Positions 43,901 to 57,135 are shown, counted from the first letter of the stretch. The stretch is DNA of 64,000 nt from Lamellibrachia columna (GCA_963662155.1 OY759264.1:16571142-16635141); one strand, 5' to 3'. The notes: a model not told the origin generated them from the letters alone. Translations and numbers: made by a program.

Positions 43901-44378
43901 CAGCCCAGGGCTTTCTCAGTTGCAGCGCTAACTCTTTTTGAAATCCACTCCCTCTTTATCATAGTGTTAAGTTAGTAGGAAACATGATACAATATCCATC
44001 TTTAATGTTGGCAACTTCAACATTGCTTAGTGCTTACTGATTTTAAGACTGACTAACCATTCTGTTTGTATGTGCCTCTGAACTAAGTTTCTGAGGATTT
44101 GGATGCAAAAAACGTGTTCTTATCATTATTACTACATGAAGACAGCAAGACAAACTGTTCCACAATCACCTGCTGACAACATCATCATGCACCAAGGCCA
44201 GAGCCTCCTTGGCTGACTTTGCCATGCGAGACTTCGCTGTGCAGCAAGCATCAGTCTTGAGGTCTGACGTCTTCTTGAGCACCTTGCCATAGTACTCTTT
44301 GACGCTCTCTAGAACTTCCTTTGACTTGTCGACTGTCTGTTTGTCCCCGCTGCTACACGCACATTTGCATTTACTCAT
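37974..44378 (-). CDS. AS3MT: Arsenite methyltransferase, complete coding sequence in 8 exons
   Basis: Methylates arsenite with S-adenosylmethionine in the cytosol. Coding exons (minus strand, transcription order): 44378-44170, 43604-43317, 42916-42847, 41971-41890, 41501-41370, 41024-40885, 39481-39371, 38111-37974. All junctions are GT-AG and phases agree, giving 389 residues (human about 375). The SAM site is DLGSGAGQDCYVLSKLVGEQ in exon 2. Conserved catalytic cysteines are visible as DACCTAKS (exon 1), SNCVVN (exon 3) and GECIAG (exon 5). The C-terminus is Cys-rich (KCCPSDKG, KCGAAK, KCCGGK), as in metal-binding tails. The ATG lies 5 bases inside its exon after a TTCTGTTTCAG acceptor, so an untranslated 5' exon is expected upstream (beyond 44400). 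No lesions were seen. Confidence 0.93.
38112..38610. repeat. About 60-bp minisatellite in last AS3MT intron
   Basis: About eight diverged units of GTAAATGAGACAATGTGTCA plus CTAGTGACATACTCAAACAGGTCAGCCATCA, beginning right after the exon boundary. The unit copies the exon end (AACCATCA/GACCATCA plus CCTGCAAG), suggesting the array was seeded by the splice-acceptor region. Confidence 0.85.
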
Positions 44379-44383
44379 TGCTT

Positions 44384-45039
44384 CTGAAACAGAATTCAGG
44401 GTGGGAATACACACATCTTATCAACACTTTTCACGGCTGGGCTCAGTTGTAATGGTGTTATTTGAACTCAATAACAATGTAACTGTAGTTGTAATTTGTT
44501 CACTTATTATAATTAAAAAAATTAGTGTTGCAACATTTGACAATGTAATCGGACATTACCAGTGTCTAATCCACTGATTGAGCACCTGCTACCAAGGATG
44601 ATTTCGCCTAAACCTCTGATTAAAAGAGCAGTAATTGTACAAATAATCTTCTGTACCCTGTACACTGTACTCTGTAGCTGTACTCCACTTTTGAACCACT
44701 GAACGACTGACATTTTATAAAGCACTGTAATTATAAAAGATGTTTTTATGAAGCATGTAATTGTAGCTATCCTTCAATTAAGTACATATATCATAATTGT
44801 AAATGAGTTTTATGATGTTGTGTAATTGACTAGTGTAATTGAAAGGGTTACTGCCAATGGGGCATTACTATTTGCCAGGTACATTTAATTGTCTATAATA
44901 AATTGTCAATTTGTCAACAAAAGTGCAACGGAAAATGGGTATAATTACTATGTATTATAACAGGGCAAAAGCAGCTAGCTGGGCTCTCCAGCTATGACAT
45001 TTGTTTCATGCCTTCAGATAGGCAAGAACTGGGCAGGTT
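44384..45039. other. 5' flank and first intron of AS3MT
   Basis: No coding sequence. The AS3MT promoter and untranslated exon probably lie here but cannot be fixed. Confidence 0.4.
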
Positions 45040-45174
45040 ACACATAGATGAACATTGTTGGACTCTCAATAAGCCAATCAATGGTTTCCTTGTCCACTTG
45101 CCATCTGGGCCTTTGGCTTGGATGCCAAATCTTGTTAAATCTTGTTAAATTAAAATTGGCATTCCATTAAAATT
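45040..45174 (+). mobile_element. LINE 3'-end fragment
   Basis: GAACATTGTTGGACTCTCAA...TTTCCTTGTCCACTTGCCAT is the complement of 2540-2600 and matches 59697-59765. Only the last codons and 3' UTR of the CR1-like family are present. Confidence 0.7.
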
Positions 45175-48100
45175 AGCCCGAGCAGTGCGAGAGGCTCATT
45201 CCCACCCAAATGCACGGGTGCGCCCCTCAGTTAGACTTTGCAAAGAAGATCATCAATTCCTTCCAAAAAAATGGCTTGGTAGAGCAAATAAAACAAGAGA
45301 TTTATGAATCTTGTCACATGGAGGTTCAGCAAGCTGCTGAAAACGCTAACCTGATGAATAAGCGTATCACACAATTAGAGGCTGAAAAGATCAATGTTGA
45401 AAACGATCTCAATGTTTTGGAACAATACAGCCAGCGAAATTGTGTCATTGTTCACGGCATGCTGGCCTGTGACGACCCAGAGAACGCAGTGATTAAATTG
45501 TTCAGCGAAACACTGGGCGTTCCGATTGAGTGAGAACTGTGAGATGCAATTGATCGCTGTCACTGTCTAAACGCCGCGTCAATGAATGACAACAAGCCTG
45601 GCGCGATAATCGTGAAATTTCAAAATTACAAAGCGCGCCAAAAGATCTTCAACGCAAAACATCGCCTCAAAAGCACAAAGATTGTCATAACCAAAAGCTT
45701 AATTAAGCTCCAAAGTGAACTTCTTCACTAGGCGAAATCAGCGAGCAGCATCACAGCTATTTGGACGTCTGATGGATGAATTGTCTCACAAACGGAAAGA
45801 AAGTGAGCATCACGATGAAGCATCAACTCCACCAACTCAGTGGCTAACTGAGTGCTGCCAGACTCTTGAACAGTGACTGATGATCAGCCTTGTTTCAATG
45901 TTTTAATGGCTGTCATTATAAGACTCAACGTTTCTAACATTAAACACGATGCGGAAAACAAATTAACCAATAATAATCTGCTCTTCTTTATAAAAATGTA
46001 TACTTTAATACATGAACCTAATTATGTGTATTTATGTATTATTGGGTCATTATTTGTTTTATTCATTTCTTTATAATAGTATATAATATGTGCAGTTATT
46101 GCAAATGTCAAAAGCATCAGTTTGTGCGCTGTGTATTGTTAAATGTTATATTATATGTAATGATGTTTGTCTCTATAGTTCATTATTTTACTTCACTTTT
46201 TTAAATTATAAAAGTATCTCTCTCTTCAGCACAACTGTTTGACGGGGAAGCTTTCCTAAAATACTGAGGGGGTATTGAAAACAACTCATTGTACCATTTA
46301 TTAAATGCTCAGAACAATAATACTGTCAACACTGATGATGAACCTGAAATAATTAAACACTCGCCCTATTATAATGACCCTAGTTTAAATAACCTGTTCC
46401 TAAAGAAAGGAAACATATTTAACATTTTAAGTTTAAACTGCCAAAGTATTAATGCAAAGCTTGATCAGATCAACATTAAATTGCAAGAGCTAAAAAATAA
46501 CGGTTATGAATTCAGTGCTATTTGCTTACAAGAAACGTGGCTAACAGATAATTCAGATATGATTAACGGATACACTCTAATTTCTCAAGGTAAAAATATG
46601 CATTGCACATGGAGGATTAGCAATTTATCTATGCAATAAATATGATTATAATTCAATAAACATCTATCAGAATTCACAAGTATGGGAAGGACAATTTATT
46701 GAAATTATAGGAAAGCAACTTGACAAAAACGTTATATTAGGAAATATATTTAGACCACCCGGGCATAACAATGAAACATGTCATACATTTATTAATGAAT
46801 TTATTCCTCTACTTGATCATCTTAAAAAATGTAAAAGTGAAATCATCATTGCTGGTGACTACAATATTGATTTATTGCAAATTAAAGAAAATGCAATATT
46901 TGGCGAATATTTTGATTATGTTGTTGCTCAAGGTTTTTTCCCTAAAATTACACTACCCATCAGGCTCTCAAGTGGAAACTGTTCGCTCATAGACAATTTC
47001 CTATGTAAGCTATCACATGGTTACTCACAGGCAACTGCCGTTTTTTTAATAAACACAATATCAGATCACCTACCATACTTCATATTTTTAGATGAACTAG
47101 AACTAAAGTGTGTAGATGCCACCAAATCGATTAGAATCCAAAGTTGGAATACAGAATCAATAAATAAATTTAAATCGGAAATAAATAATGCAAGTATTTG
47201 TTACATGCTTAAACACAACTAACCATGCCAATCCAAATGACATCTCAACATTCTTAATGAAGTTATATCCAAAGCAAAAGATAAACATTTGCCAGTTCAT
47301 ATGATCAAATTCGGTAAGCATAAACACAGCAAGTCTCAGTGGATCACAAAAGATATAATCCGGTCAATTGCTTACACAGACAAATTATATATGACATTAA
47401 AACAAACATCTACAGATTCCAAGCAATATATAAATCATAAAAATAACTTTGCCACTTACCAAAGAATTCTGAAAAAACTAATTCGTAATGCCAAAAAAAA
47501 CATATTATCAAAATCGTTTTGAAAAATGTAAGAATGATATTAAACAAACATGGCGTACTATCAAAGAAGTTATTAATCGGACTTCAAATAAATAGGAATT
47601 TCCTGCTCACTTTCTGATTGACAATAAATTGATAAGTGATACCAGTGTCATTGCTAACAAATTTAATTGTTTCTTTAAAATGTAGGACCTGAAATAACTA
47701 ATACAAACAATGCAAATTTCATGGATTACCATGGATGCACAATCCGATATTACATAATTTCACATTCAAACCAATTTCTGAAGGAACTATCATAAACATA
47801 TTAGATAGCTTAATACCTAAACCTATTTGTGGCAATGATGGCGTTTCAACTAAATTATTAAAACCAATAAAACAAGAAATTTGCAAACCTCTCACCATCA
47901 TAATTAATCAGTCACAAGCAACTGGCATTTTTCCTGACCCCCTAAAAATTACAAAATTAATACTACTTTATAAAAAGGCAACAGGACATTACTTAATAAC
48001 TATCATCCAATCTCCATATTACCATCAATCTCCAAAATCTGTGAAAGAGTAATGTTCAATCAAATTCATATGTACTTCTCATCTCATAATCTATATTACA

Positions 48101-49795
48101 ATGGACAATATGGTTTTAGAGAAAAACGCTCCACTCAATTAGCTGCACTTCAACTCATCGACAGAATATGTCAGGAACTTGATCAAGGTATCACTCCAAT
48201 AAATGTATACCTTGATTTGTCAAAAGCATTTGACACCCTTGACAATAATATTATTTATTTAAATTACAGTTTTATGAGTTTACAAATTCAGCACTAGAAT
48301 TTTGCAAAAGCTACTTATCAAACAGGAAACAGTTTGTTCAGATTAATAATGCTAAATCTTTTGAAGCCGATATAACAATGGGTGTACCCCAAGGCTCAAT
48401 ATTGGGTCATTTATTGTTCATTATATAATTATGAATGATATCATCCACTGTAGTAATTCATTTAAGTTCATAATGTTTGCAGATGACACCACATTATTCA
48501 CTACACTAAATTCTAATGAACGCTATGATATTCACAATGAAAGACAAAACAATGAATTAGAAAAAATAAGTATATGGCTCAAAGTGAACAAACTTTCACT
48601 AAATGTAAAGAAAACAAAAGCCATGATATTTCATATGTCACACTAAAAAATGTTCAGCTTTCTCTCCTTCGAATAGCCGAATCAAATATTGAATATGTAG
48701 ATAATTTTAATTTTCTCGGTATCACTATTAACAAACACCTAAATTTGGCTAGTCATATAGAATAGATGCACTGGCTTCCATGATATCAAAAACCATAAGA
48801 GTGTTAAATAGTCTCAAACACATCCTATCAATCAACATCCTGAGAACAATCAATAACTCCCTAATCGTATGCCACTTCAATTATGGGGTGTTGGTCTGGG
48901 GGACTCTTAAATAATAAAATAACCTAAATAATAAAATTATCAAATTACAAAAAAGGGCAGTTAGAATTATAACTTCTAGTAATTTCATGGCTCATAGTGA
49001 ACCAATTTTTAAGAAACTTTACCTCTTAAAGCTTGATGACATATATAGAATTCAACTACTCAAATTTATTTACAAATTGATCAATAAGCAGCTGCCTGAT
49101 TATTTAAAAACCAACTCTTATGCAATACCCAGCGCCATCAACATGCCACTAGGGCATGCACAAATTGAATGTATTTATCCATACAGTCAATCACGAATTC
49201 TCCAAAAGAAATATCAGGTTCAGCATAGCAAAGATATTTAATAATTCTCCCGATATCATTATTAATAAAATATTCACCCATAGTAGCCATAGATTCTCCA
49301 TCTATATTAAAAGATACATTATTGAAAGGTATCAAAATGCTTGTACTATTATTAACTGTTATATATGCGGAAGACAATTAACTTAAATCCCTATGTATAC
49401 GTCGCCTTGTAGTTACTAGCTAATTATATCTTGGCAGATTTAATGTTGTCTTTAAAATAAATTTATTGTAATGTCTATTGATGCATTTAGTTTTTTGCTT
49501 ATTATATGCGTATATGTGCCCATGCATATGTCAGCCTCTGTACGAACTTTTGATTATAATCTTTACTATGGCATGTTCATGAATCATGTATTATTAGCTA
49601 AATTACTCTGTAAATGTAATATTACTATTATTATACTACAATTATTATTCAAGGTGGCTCACGTGGTAGCGGCATTTAAATGCCTTAAAGGGATTCTCCT
49701 GACCTACTCAGCTACTGTATATACTAAATTATAACATGTACTTGTAATTATTCATTTATTGGTCTAATTTCATTTCATTCTTTCATTCATTCGGT
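45175..49795 (+). mobile_element. Near full-length LINE with ORF1, endonuclease and RT, many frameshifts
   Basis: 45210-45535 encodes an ORF1-like protein: a coiled coil (QQAAENANLMNKRITQLEAE) followed by NCVIVHGMLACDD, the beginning of an RNA-binding domain. Around 46415-47100 an APE-type endonuclease is spread over frames (ILSLNCQSINAKLDQI, CLQETWLTD, GDYNIDLL, SDHLPYF). The RT lies at 47735-48660: FKPISEGTIINILDSLIPKP, NGQYGFREKRSTQLAALQLI, VYLDLSKAFDTLDN, GVPQGSI (about 48385) and catalytic FADD (about 48479). The C-terminus runs to about 49385 (RAVRIITSSNF, KIFNNSPDIIINK). The 3' end has TTTCATTCATTC. At least eight frame changes and stops make it inactive. CR1/jockey-like; exact clade uncertain. 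Confidence 0.88.
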
Positions 49796-51807
49796 TACCT
49801 TGACCCGAGTTGATCAGGTACGAAAAACCTTGGCAAGTGCCAGTGGCAGTGGCCGTGACCTAGCATTGTTCATGATATCTTCAACTAACATATTAGTCTT
49901 GACTTAAGACGTAATTTCAAAATAATCGGAATGTTCTAACTTTACTTTTTCTTTGATAAATATGACGTTGGCGCCGCATACTCTCGCGATAGACGTCAGA
50001 CTCGCTCGCGTGCCATCTGGAGTCTTAGATTTAGAAGGCCTATATCGATTCTTAGCACTTATTTCACTTTTGGGCACACTGGCACTGCGACACCGGCTGC
50101 CGACCCTAAAAAAACCAGCTTCGTAAAAATTGCTTTGACAGTCAATAAATTAAAATAGTATAAATGTCACGTCCTCATAATAGCATAACTGTCACAACTA
50201 TACCACACACCTACCACCCACCTTTTTGCGAGTGTTGTCGTCGAGGCTCGAAAACTCTGAATAACTTCTTAGCGCGGGGACCGGTAGATAAACTATGACA
50301 CGGCGACGTTGCACTGACGTTGGCATCGATTATCCAGGCTCCGCGCTGTGGCGCAAGGGACACCCTAAAAGGCGGGCACGTAAAAGGCGGACAAGGCGGC
50401 CAATAATTAACAAGGATGCGTAATAGAGTCATGCTCCAGTTTTACATGCGCTGTAGTGCGTGCGTGCGTGCATGCGTGCGTGCGTTTGTACATTGTGATG
50501 TCTTTTATCAATATTTTAACAAATATAAAATAAAGGTTAAATAATAACTAGACATTTGTCGAATGTTACCGATCTTTTAATTGTGACATTTGTGCAGGGC
50601 TGTCGCTCAATCGCGGATGTTAATAACAGTAGCATTATTAATTATTGTTAGTTGAAAGTCATTGAATGGGTATAGATGAACATATTAATAAGAAGCACAA
50701 TCAATCGTAAATTGAGAGCCGAGCAGAGTAACTAGAGCAGAATTGATTTAGATCATCAGATGTATTTGGAGGCTTTGCTAGTTTTTTTATGTTAATTGTG
50801 CTTGATCTTAGTATTTGGTTTGAGCTCGATTGGTTTGTGATGCAGTGTGAGTATAGCAAAGACCTTAAATAATAATTACTATATATTGTCTTTGAGTATA
50901 GTTCATTGGATTTCAATATTCCTAGTGAACCAACGCAACATTATAGACAGCTTTCTGTGTAGACGCTTCCTGAAGACTGCGGATCAGTGGATCGACCACC
51001 ATTGTTAAAGGCAGCAATTATGCATGTTATGCAGTGGAGTTATTTTCGAAAGACATCCGTAGGGTGCCATTTCCACATAATCTTCGCTTTTTACACCTCC
51101 GTAAATAAAAAGAATATTTTTAATTTTATTTAAATGTTTGCTAAAGAATTAACTAAAAACAAAAATGGTGGATAGGTCATAGTTATTAGTAAATATTAAT
51201 TAGTAAATATCCCAGATCGAGTTCTAAGAGATTGTGAATGCATTTTTTTATCGACTGTAGCAAGCTCTTTGAGTGTTAAATACATTCTATGCTATTAATG
51301 TTTCATCAGTGGATGAAAGTATTGTGATGATCCCTATATTGACACACTTACCTCATTTTGATAGTGTTTATTGTGATGATTCTAAATCAATCGATTTTTG
51401 CATTGTCTGTTTTTAGTGCACAGAGATCAATATGTGTTCCACCTGCACAATCATTTGGTAAAAGTGTTCTGTTATGAAGAGATTGTGAATGTATTGTTGT
51501 AATGATTGTAGCTTGTAACTAGATGCATGGCTCTTAAAGACAATGTTGGATCTACTCTCCACTTGGACAGAAGATGGTTGGGAATTACGACTAGCATACT
51601 TAGTGGACGTTTTTGGATAGCTCAATTCTCTGAACGATGAATCCCAAGGGAAAGAAAGCTTTTCTCAAAAAAATTGAAGTTTCATGTGCAGGCTGGGACA
51701 CTGGAGGTGCAACATTAAATTAAATGATGTAACCTTCCATCATCTCATACAATTCATCTCAACCTATCGTTGTGAGACCGCGCATTCTCTTATCTCCAAC
51801 ATATCAG

Positions 51808-51893
51808 CATGACCTCCGGTGAAGCATGACCTCCAGTGGGGCATGACCTCCGTTGGAGCATGACCTCCGGTGGAGCATGACCTCCGATGTGCT
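51808..51893. repeat. 17-bp minisatellite, 5 copies
   Basis: Unit GCATGACCTCCGGTGGA, with single-base variants. Confidence 0.9.
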
Positions 51894-51911
51894 CTCGCTG
51901 TAACAAAACCT

Positions 51912-52135
51912 AGAATCAAGAAGCTTGTCGATGCTATGTACGAAGCATCACCCATCTTATTGAATTGATAAAGACTGACTTGTTTTGTGCAACGTCTGTT
52001 AAATACGACTTCAAGTAATTCCGAATCAAGAAGCTTGTTGATGCTATATGCATCATCACCTATCTCACTGAATTGATAAAAACTTGAATTTTCGTTGTGC
52101 AACGTAAAAATATATAACTTCAAATAAAGACACAT
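51912..52135. repeat. Tandem duplication of about 111 bp
   Basis: GAATCAAGAAGCTTGTCGAT (51912) recurs at 52023 as GAATCAAGAAGCTTGTTGAT, followed in both by GCATCA...TGAATTGATAAA...GTGCAACGT. Confidence 0.85.
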
Positions 52136-52531
52136 ATTCTTCTCCTACCGTCGTTTTTATAGTAAATATTACTTATTTTGGAATCAATAGAGATAGGGTC
52201 GTTGTTTGAACAGTTTGAAAACCACTGGCCCTACAGCATACAATATGACATACCAGAAATTAATTATAGTAATAGGTATCAGTTCAGATCTGCATGTTGA
52301 TTGAACGTTCTCAAACACTTAATAGAATTAATGAATACATGAATTCAGTTAAACGTGGGGACAACTTGCGTTCTACTAAACATATGAAAAATTAAATGGA
52401 TACTGATTAACTCGCAATAGCTCTCATTTACATCTGAGCAATAAGCTTTTCACGCCTGTCTGACAGCTGTCGCATGCAAAGGGTTAATACAATTACCTAC
52501 CACAAGAGGTCGCTTGTTGAATGGTACTCAC

Positions 52532-52582
52532 ATCGAAAACGAGGCCTTCTTGTCGGCGAGGGTTGTTTTGTTTCTTGTCCAT
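52532..52582 (-). CDS. Possible orphan first coding exon
   Basis: On the minus strand ATG 52582-52580 opens MDKKQNNPRRQEGLVFD and is followed exactly by GTGAGTACC, a good splice donor. It is GC-richer than its surroundings. No further exons were identified downstream (below 52527), so this is a guess. It may also be chance. Confidence 0.25.
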
Positions 52583-52861
52583 TTAAAGAGCCAGGGTGAG
52601 TACTAAATCGCGTTATTGTTTAGCATCAGAAATATCTCCTCACCAACGCAATGTTCACACATATGCAGTTGTGCTTCCGTGCGATTTGCCGATACGTTTC
52701 CTGTCTACTTTGATTGTGTCCAACAAGTTGTTGAGCAGGTTGTCTTCGTAAGTTTAGACTTTACAATTAGACAACGCATTGCCGTCGCTAACACAATCAC
52801 ACTTCGGGTCTTAGTCCGTATAGTCTTAAAATTAGTCATATTTCTATTACTTAAAAACGGG

Positions 52862-52975
52862 GATGTAGTGTCCACGACAGGTTGTACATTTACGCCCTGC
52901 ATGCCTTGTGTAGGGGTCCTTTAATCCCCTTTTCTTCACTTGACTCGGACACCAGGTGCCACTGGCCGACTGGCA
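52862..52975 (-). mobile_element. SINE fragment
   Basis: The minus strand reads AGTGGCACCTGGTGTCCGAG, then AAAGGGG...TGTACAACCTG, matching 33280-33345 and 57270-57330. Confidence 0.65.
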
Positions 52976-53964
52976 GGTTAGCAAGGCCAAGGCCAAGGCA
53001 AGGGTGCATCACTGTATCGGTGTATGGACGTTATGTCATACCTTATGATACCTTATGACGATTCTGATAGCATGATCCAGATGGTTCCTCCATGATAAGA
53101 TCTTCTTCAGAATCAAATATTTTTATATCATAATTTCCGGTTCCAGTAGTTATTGTTAAAGGAGATTCATAGTCGTATATTATTGCCTGGGTAGACCAGA
53201 ATTTGTCTAGATGGTTTTAAAATGAGTTTGTTGATCTATCTTGTAGTACAGAGTTTGGTAGACTATTCCATGGTTCAGCCACTCTAAGAAGGAATACATA
53301 TTTTCTTAGATTTATTTTCGCTCTTTGAGTAAATAATTTAAGATTATTTCTTGATCTTAGTGACACATCCTCCCATTTCAGAAGTTGTGGTGCAGATTCA
53401 TTATCATACATTTCATGCATTATTTTATAGACTTCTATCATGTCTCCTCTTAGCCTTCGGTATGCTAATGTGGGTAGCTTCAGTAATTTTAGTCTTTCTA
53501 TATATGATAAGTCCCTCATACCACATACCAGGTAGTTCTTTTATGGCTCTTCTCTTGATGTTTTCTATTGCTATTTTATGTTTAATCTTATATCGATACC
53601 ATACTGCTATGGCATAATCTAGGTGAGATCTAATCATTGTCTTGTCTAGTGACAAGAAAGTTTGTGTGTCTAGGAATTGGAAGGTTCTTTGAATTATTTC
53701 GATATATATATCGATAATTACACCTAAGTCAGTTTGCTTATCTGTGGTGACTAGTGAATATTTAACATTACTGCTTGTCATGAAATATTAATTTTCACCT
53801 ATATTATTTTTTCCAATTTCCATGTGCTTACATTTGTCTGGTTGAGTTTTAGTAGCCATTTGTCGCTCTATTGTTCTAGGATACTTAGATCTTGTTGCAG
53901 TATATCCTGGTCATTTTTATTTGTTATGGCTCTAAATATCTTAATGTCATCAGAAAATATAAAT

Positions 53965-53976
53965 GTATTGGATTTA
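53965..53976. repeat. 12-bp target duplication of the Penelope-like insertion, left
   Basis: GTATTGGATTTA, repeated exactly at 54669-54680. The LINE reading resumes across the insertion. Confidence 0.85.
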
Positions 53977-54668
53977 TTAAGCATGATTACCTCTCAAGAA
54001 ACTTGAAGTTTGTTCTGAATGTTTCGAATGCATCTCACAGTCTTCTTCAGCAGACTGAAGTTATTGATGTGTCACATGACCAATGTTATGTGACACAAGC
54101 TGGAGTAGGACTGGTGGGAGCTCCTGGCCAACGTCTTGATAACAGAAGAAGAAGACAAGAACACAGAGGTGGACCACATCAAGAAAGTGCTGAAAGCAAA
54201 CGGTTACAAAACTTGGATGTTTAACACCAGCAACCAATGAGAAGGAAGGAGAACACCACCACAGAAACCAGAAGACAACAGCCCATAGGTCTGCCCTACA
54301 TTAGTAAACTATCAGAACAAGTAGCAAGGATTTTCAAGTCCTATAACATCCCGGTTTACCACAAACCTATCAACACCCTGAGGTCACTGTTGGTACACCC
54401 AAAAGACAGAACAGCAAAGGCAGCAAAGTGTGGGGTAGTATATGACATGCAATGCCCAGAATGTGACCAACACTATATAGGAGAAACAGCCAGAACACTT
54501 GGCACAAGAATCAAAGAACATCTATCTTGTCGCCTACCCCTATCAGCTATAAGTGAACACAAATTGAACACAGGCAATCAGAACAGAACAGAGCAAACTT
54601 CATGTTTCTTGAGAGGTAATCATGCTTAATATTAATAACCAAGAAACCGGATCGTCTATCCATTCAAA
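53977..54668 (+). mobile_element. Penelope-like element remnant with GIY-YIG endonuclease and inverted ends
   Basis: 5'-truncated copy of 692 bp. 54110-54230 encodes the RT tail ([30 protein letters not shown]). 54237-54629 is a linker (GLPYISKLSEQVARIFKSYN, IPVYHKPINTLRSLL) and a GIY-YIG nuclease (GVVYDMQCPECDQHYIGETA, RTLGTRIKEH), the defining domain of Penelope-like elements. Here GIY is replaced by GVV and YIG is kept. Left 53977-54017 and right 54589-54629 are about 41-bp inverted repeats (TTAAGCATGATTACCTCTCA outward). The left repeat lies on the 5' side, the right within the end of the ORF. A 12-bp duplication flanks the element. Confidence 0.85.
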
Positions 54669-54680
54669 GTATTGGATTTA
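54669..54680. repeat. 12-bp target duplication of the Penelope-like insertion, right
   Basis: GTATTGGATTTA, identical to 53965-53976. Confidence 0.85.
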
Positions 54681-56539
54681 GTTCAATCTGGCAGGTTGTT
54701 TATGTATAAAACAAACAATAAGGGTCCTGCGGTATCCCTGATGTTACTTTATGCCAGTTTGATTTTTTCCATTTACTACTACCTTTTGTCGTCTGTTTGT
54801 GATGAATGCCTCTATCAAGTTAATTAACTTGTTCCTAATGTTAAAACTTTTAAATTTACTTATTAGTCTCATGTGGCACGGCATCAAAAGCTTTCTGAAA
54901 ATCCATATAATAATATGTGTAGTTACCCATATCAATTTCTGAGGTCCATTCATCTAGTATTTGGAGTTGGAGAACTGTTGATCTGCCAGAGATAAATCAT
55001 ATTGTTTTTGACTGAACAGACCATTGTCTTTCATGTAACTGATAATGTGATATCTAATAATTTTTTCTATGCATTCACAAACTATGCTTGTTAGGTTTAT
55101 TGGACAATAATTGCAAGCTAATTTCTTGTTTCCTTTTTTATATATTGCTGATATTTTGGCATCCTTCCATTCATCATGGACATCAGGAATACTTGAAGTT
55201 TTTATCAACGTTTCAAATATTTTTCGTAATGGGTGACAGGTATTCTCTTACAACTCCATTAGTAATCTGGCACCTATTTAATCGGGGCCAGGCGATTTGC
55301 TTATATTAAGTTTTTTTAACATCAATATTATGTCTTCGGTTACTTTTAGTTCATCCATCGCTAATTTATTGTTTACTTTGGGTGTAGTTGGGATAGACCT
55401 TGGCTGTTCAGTAGTGAATACACTGGAGAAGTAGTCAGCAAGAATATTTGCTTTTTCTCCATCTTCAGTTGTTGTTTGGGATTTCAGATTTGTGTTGTCT
55501 ATATTCATTTCCCCAATTCCTTGTTTAACTGTAGTTTTTGATTTATAATAATTCCAGAAGACTAGGTTTTTTGTTTGAGTGGCTAAATTTCGTTCAAACT
55601 CCTTTCGGAGCTTTCTGGTTAAAGCTCAGATTTTATTCCTGCTTTTACCATAATCTAGATATTTTTTCCCATCCCTTGTTTCAATGTATCTTGTCCATAG
55701 TCTATTTTTATGTCTAATTAGTTTTCTGGAATTTGCATTCAGGGTGAAATTTCCCTTTCTGTAAATTGAAATTTCTTTTTGAGGTATGTATCTACTGTTT
55801 TAAGGATTTCCCATTGGTTGTTAACATTATCTTCACGGTCTGTAAATTTCTCTTCCCAATCTTTATTTGTAAACTCTTTCCTCATTCCTTCATAATTTTG
55901 CCTTATTAATATTTTTTTTAGTATATTTGTTAGTAATAACGTTGCAATATTAAATGTAATAACACAGTGGGCACTTTTACCTAGAGGGCTAAGGTACTTT
56001 ATTTCCCTTATGTTATCTTCTTCATTTGATAAGATCAGATCTAAAAGGTTTGTATTGGTTGTGCCTCGTCCTCTTGTGAGATTTGAGACATATTGAGACA
56101 TAAATCACATGTCCTAGATGATTTGTCACAAATTTCTTTTACTACTAATTTTGTTTTTAATGAATTGTAATGTATTCGAGATAAAACCGAGGTTATTTGT
56201 GATAACATTGGTCTTGTAGACTTGTGTTTGTCAACCAATGCCAATGGTGACTAGTACTGACTACGAGTCCAGGGCATTCCGCACCTGGGCCGTCTGGGCA
56301 TAACTAGACAACTAAATTCACATGTATTTGACGACATCAATGCGTTTTAACCATATTCATTTCAATTATTGTGATTGGTAAAATCATCCTTTTTGAGACA
56401 TCATCCAAGAGTTGTGACATAAGTGATGTGGGACATATGTGACATATTATCTATAATTTTTTAGCAAGTAGAAAGGACATGTAGATGCCAAATGGCTTGC
56501 CTTGTGTTTCATCCCAAACACACACATTTCCAACTTCTA

Positions 56540-56975
56540 TATCCGTATGTGTTAGATGTGGCAGCAAGTTGACCCAAGAACCACCAAGCTTACTAGAACT
56601 CAGAAACTTAGAATACACCGACAGGCTGGAACATCTTATTTTATATACTGAACCTGACTTCAGAAGAGATATGATTCAAGGAGTAATTTGATTGAAGCAT
56701 GCAAAATACTACATGGCATAGATGACATCAACAAAGAAGATTTCTTCACAGTTACTTAGCACTCAAGGCATGCGTAGCCACAGTGAGAAATTATACCAGA
56801 CATCCAGCGGGCTCCATGTAAGAAAACATTCTCTCTCTTATAACAGGGTCTTCCGGGACTGGAACGACCTTCCACGGTCAGCAGTGGAAGCACCAAATAA
56901 CCTTGCTTTCAGAAAAAGACTTGATGATCCTTGGAAGAGGAACAGGTTCACATTTTAAAGAACCATAATTTATTT
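56540..56975 (+). mobile_element. LINE 3'-terminal fragment
   Basis: Codes in shifting frames for the CR1-type C-terminal domain: LLELRNLEYTDRLEHL, KILHGIDDINKEDFFT (about 56703-56750), RSHSEKLYQ, VRKHSLSYNRVFRDWNDLPR and FRKRLDDPW. 5' truncated. Confidence 0.8.
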
Positions 56976-57135
56976 ATATTCACAAGCCAAGCCATGTTCT
57001 CGTATCTCCAATGGTTACCCAGTACAATCGAAGTAATTAAAATGCTGAGTAATTAGCCTCTGTGAATTCTGCATGTATAGAAGAATACAAATTGTCACAA
57101 AGGATATAGGAAATTACCATCACATCCTTTCTACA

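Larger units (their letters stand above)
49796..52531. other. Gene-poor spacer
   Basis: No gene recognised. A GC-rich stretch at 50220-50410 with several CpG could be a promoter or a repeat; it includes sequence similar to 3819-3838. A (TGCG)n microsatellite lies at 50445-50487. Confidence 0.45.
53030..56250 (-). mobile_element. CR1-like LINE, split by a Penelope-like element
   Basis: Minus-strand reading, 5' to 3'. Endonuclease tail 56244-55739 (NLLDLILSNEEDNIREIKYL, SPLGKSAHCVITF). Linker 55508-55278 (ILADYFSSVFTTE...LNISKSPGPD). RT start 55208-54954 (WKDAKISAIYKKGNK). Motif A area 54953-54744 (IIWIFRKLLMPCHMRLISKF, ...NRRQKVVVNG). Interrupted by the insertion at 53977-54668, then FSDDIKIFR (near 53945), and C-terminal region 53781-53217 (RDLSYIERLKLLKLPTLAYR, EPWNSLP). 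A CATAAGGTAT-type repeat marks the 3' end near 53035. Several stops and frameshifts. Confidence 0.85.
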
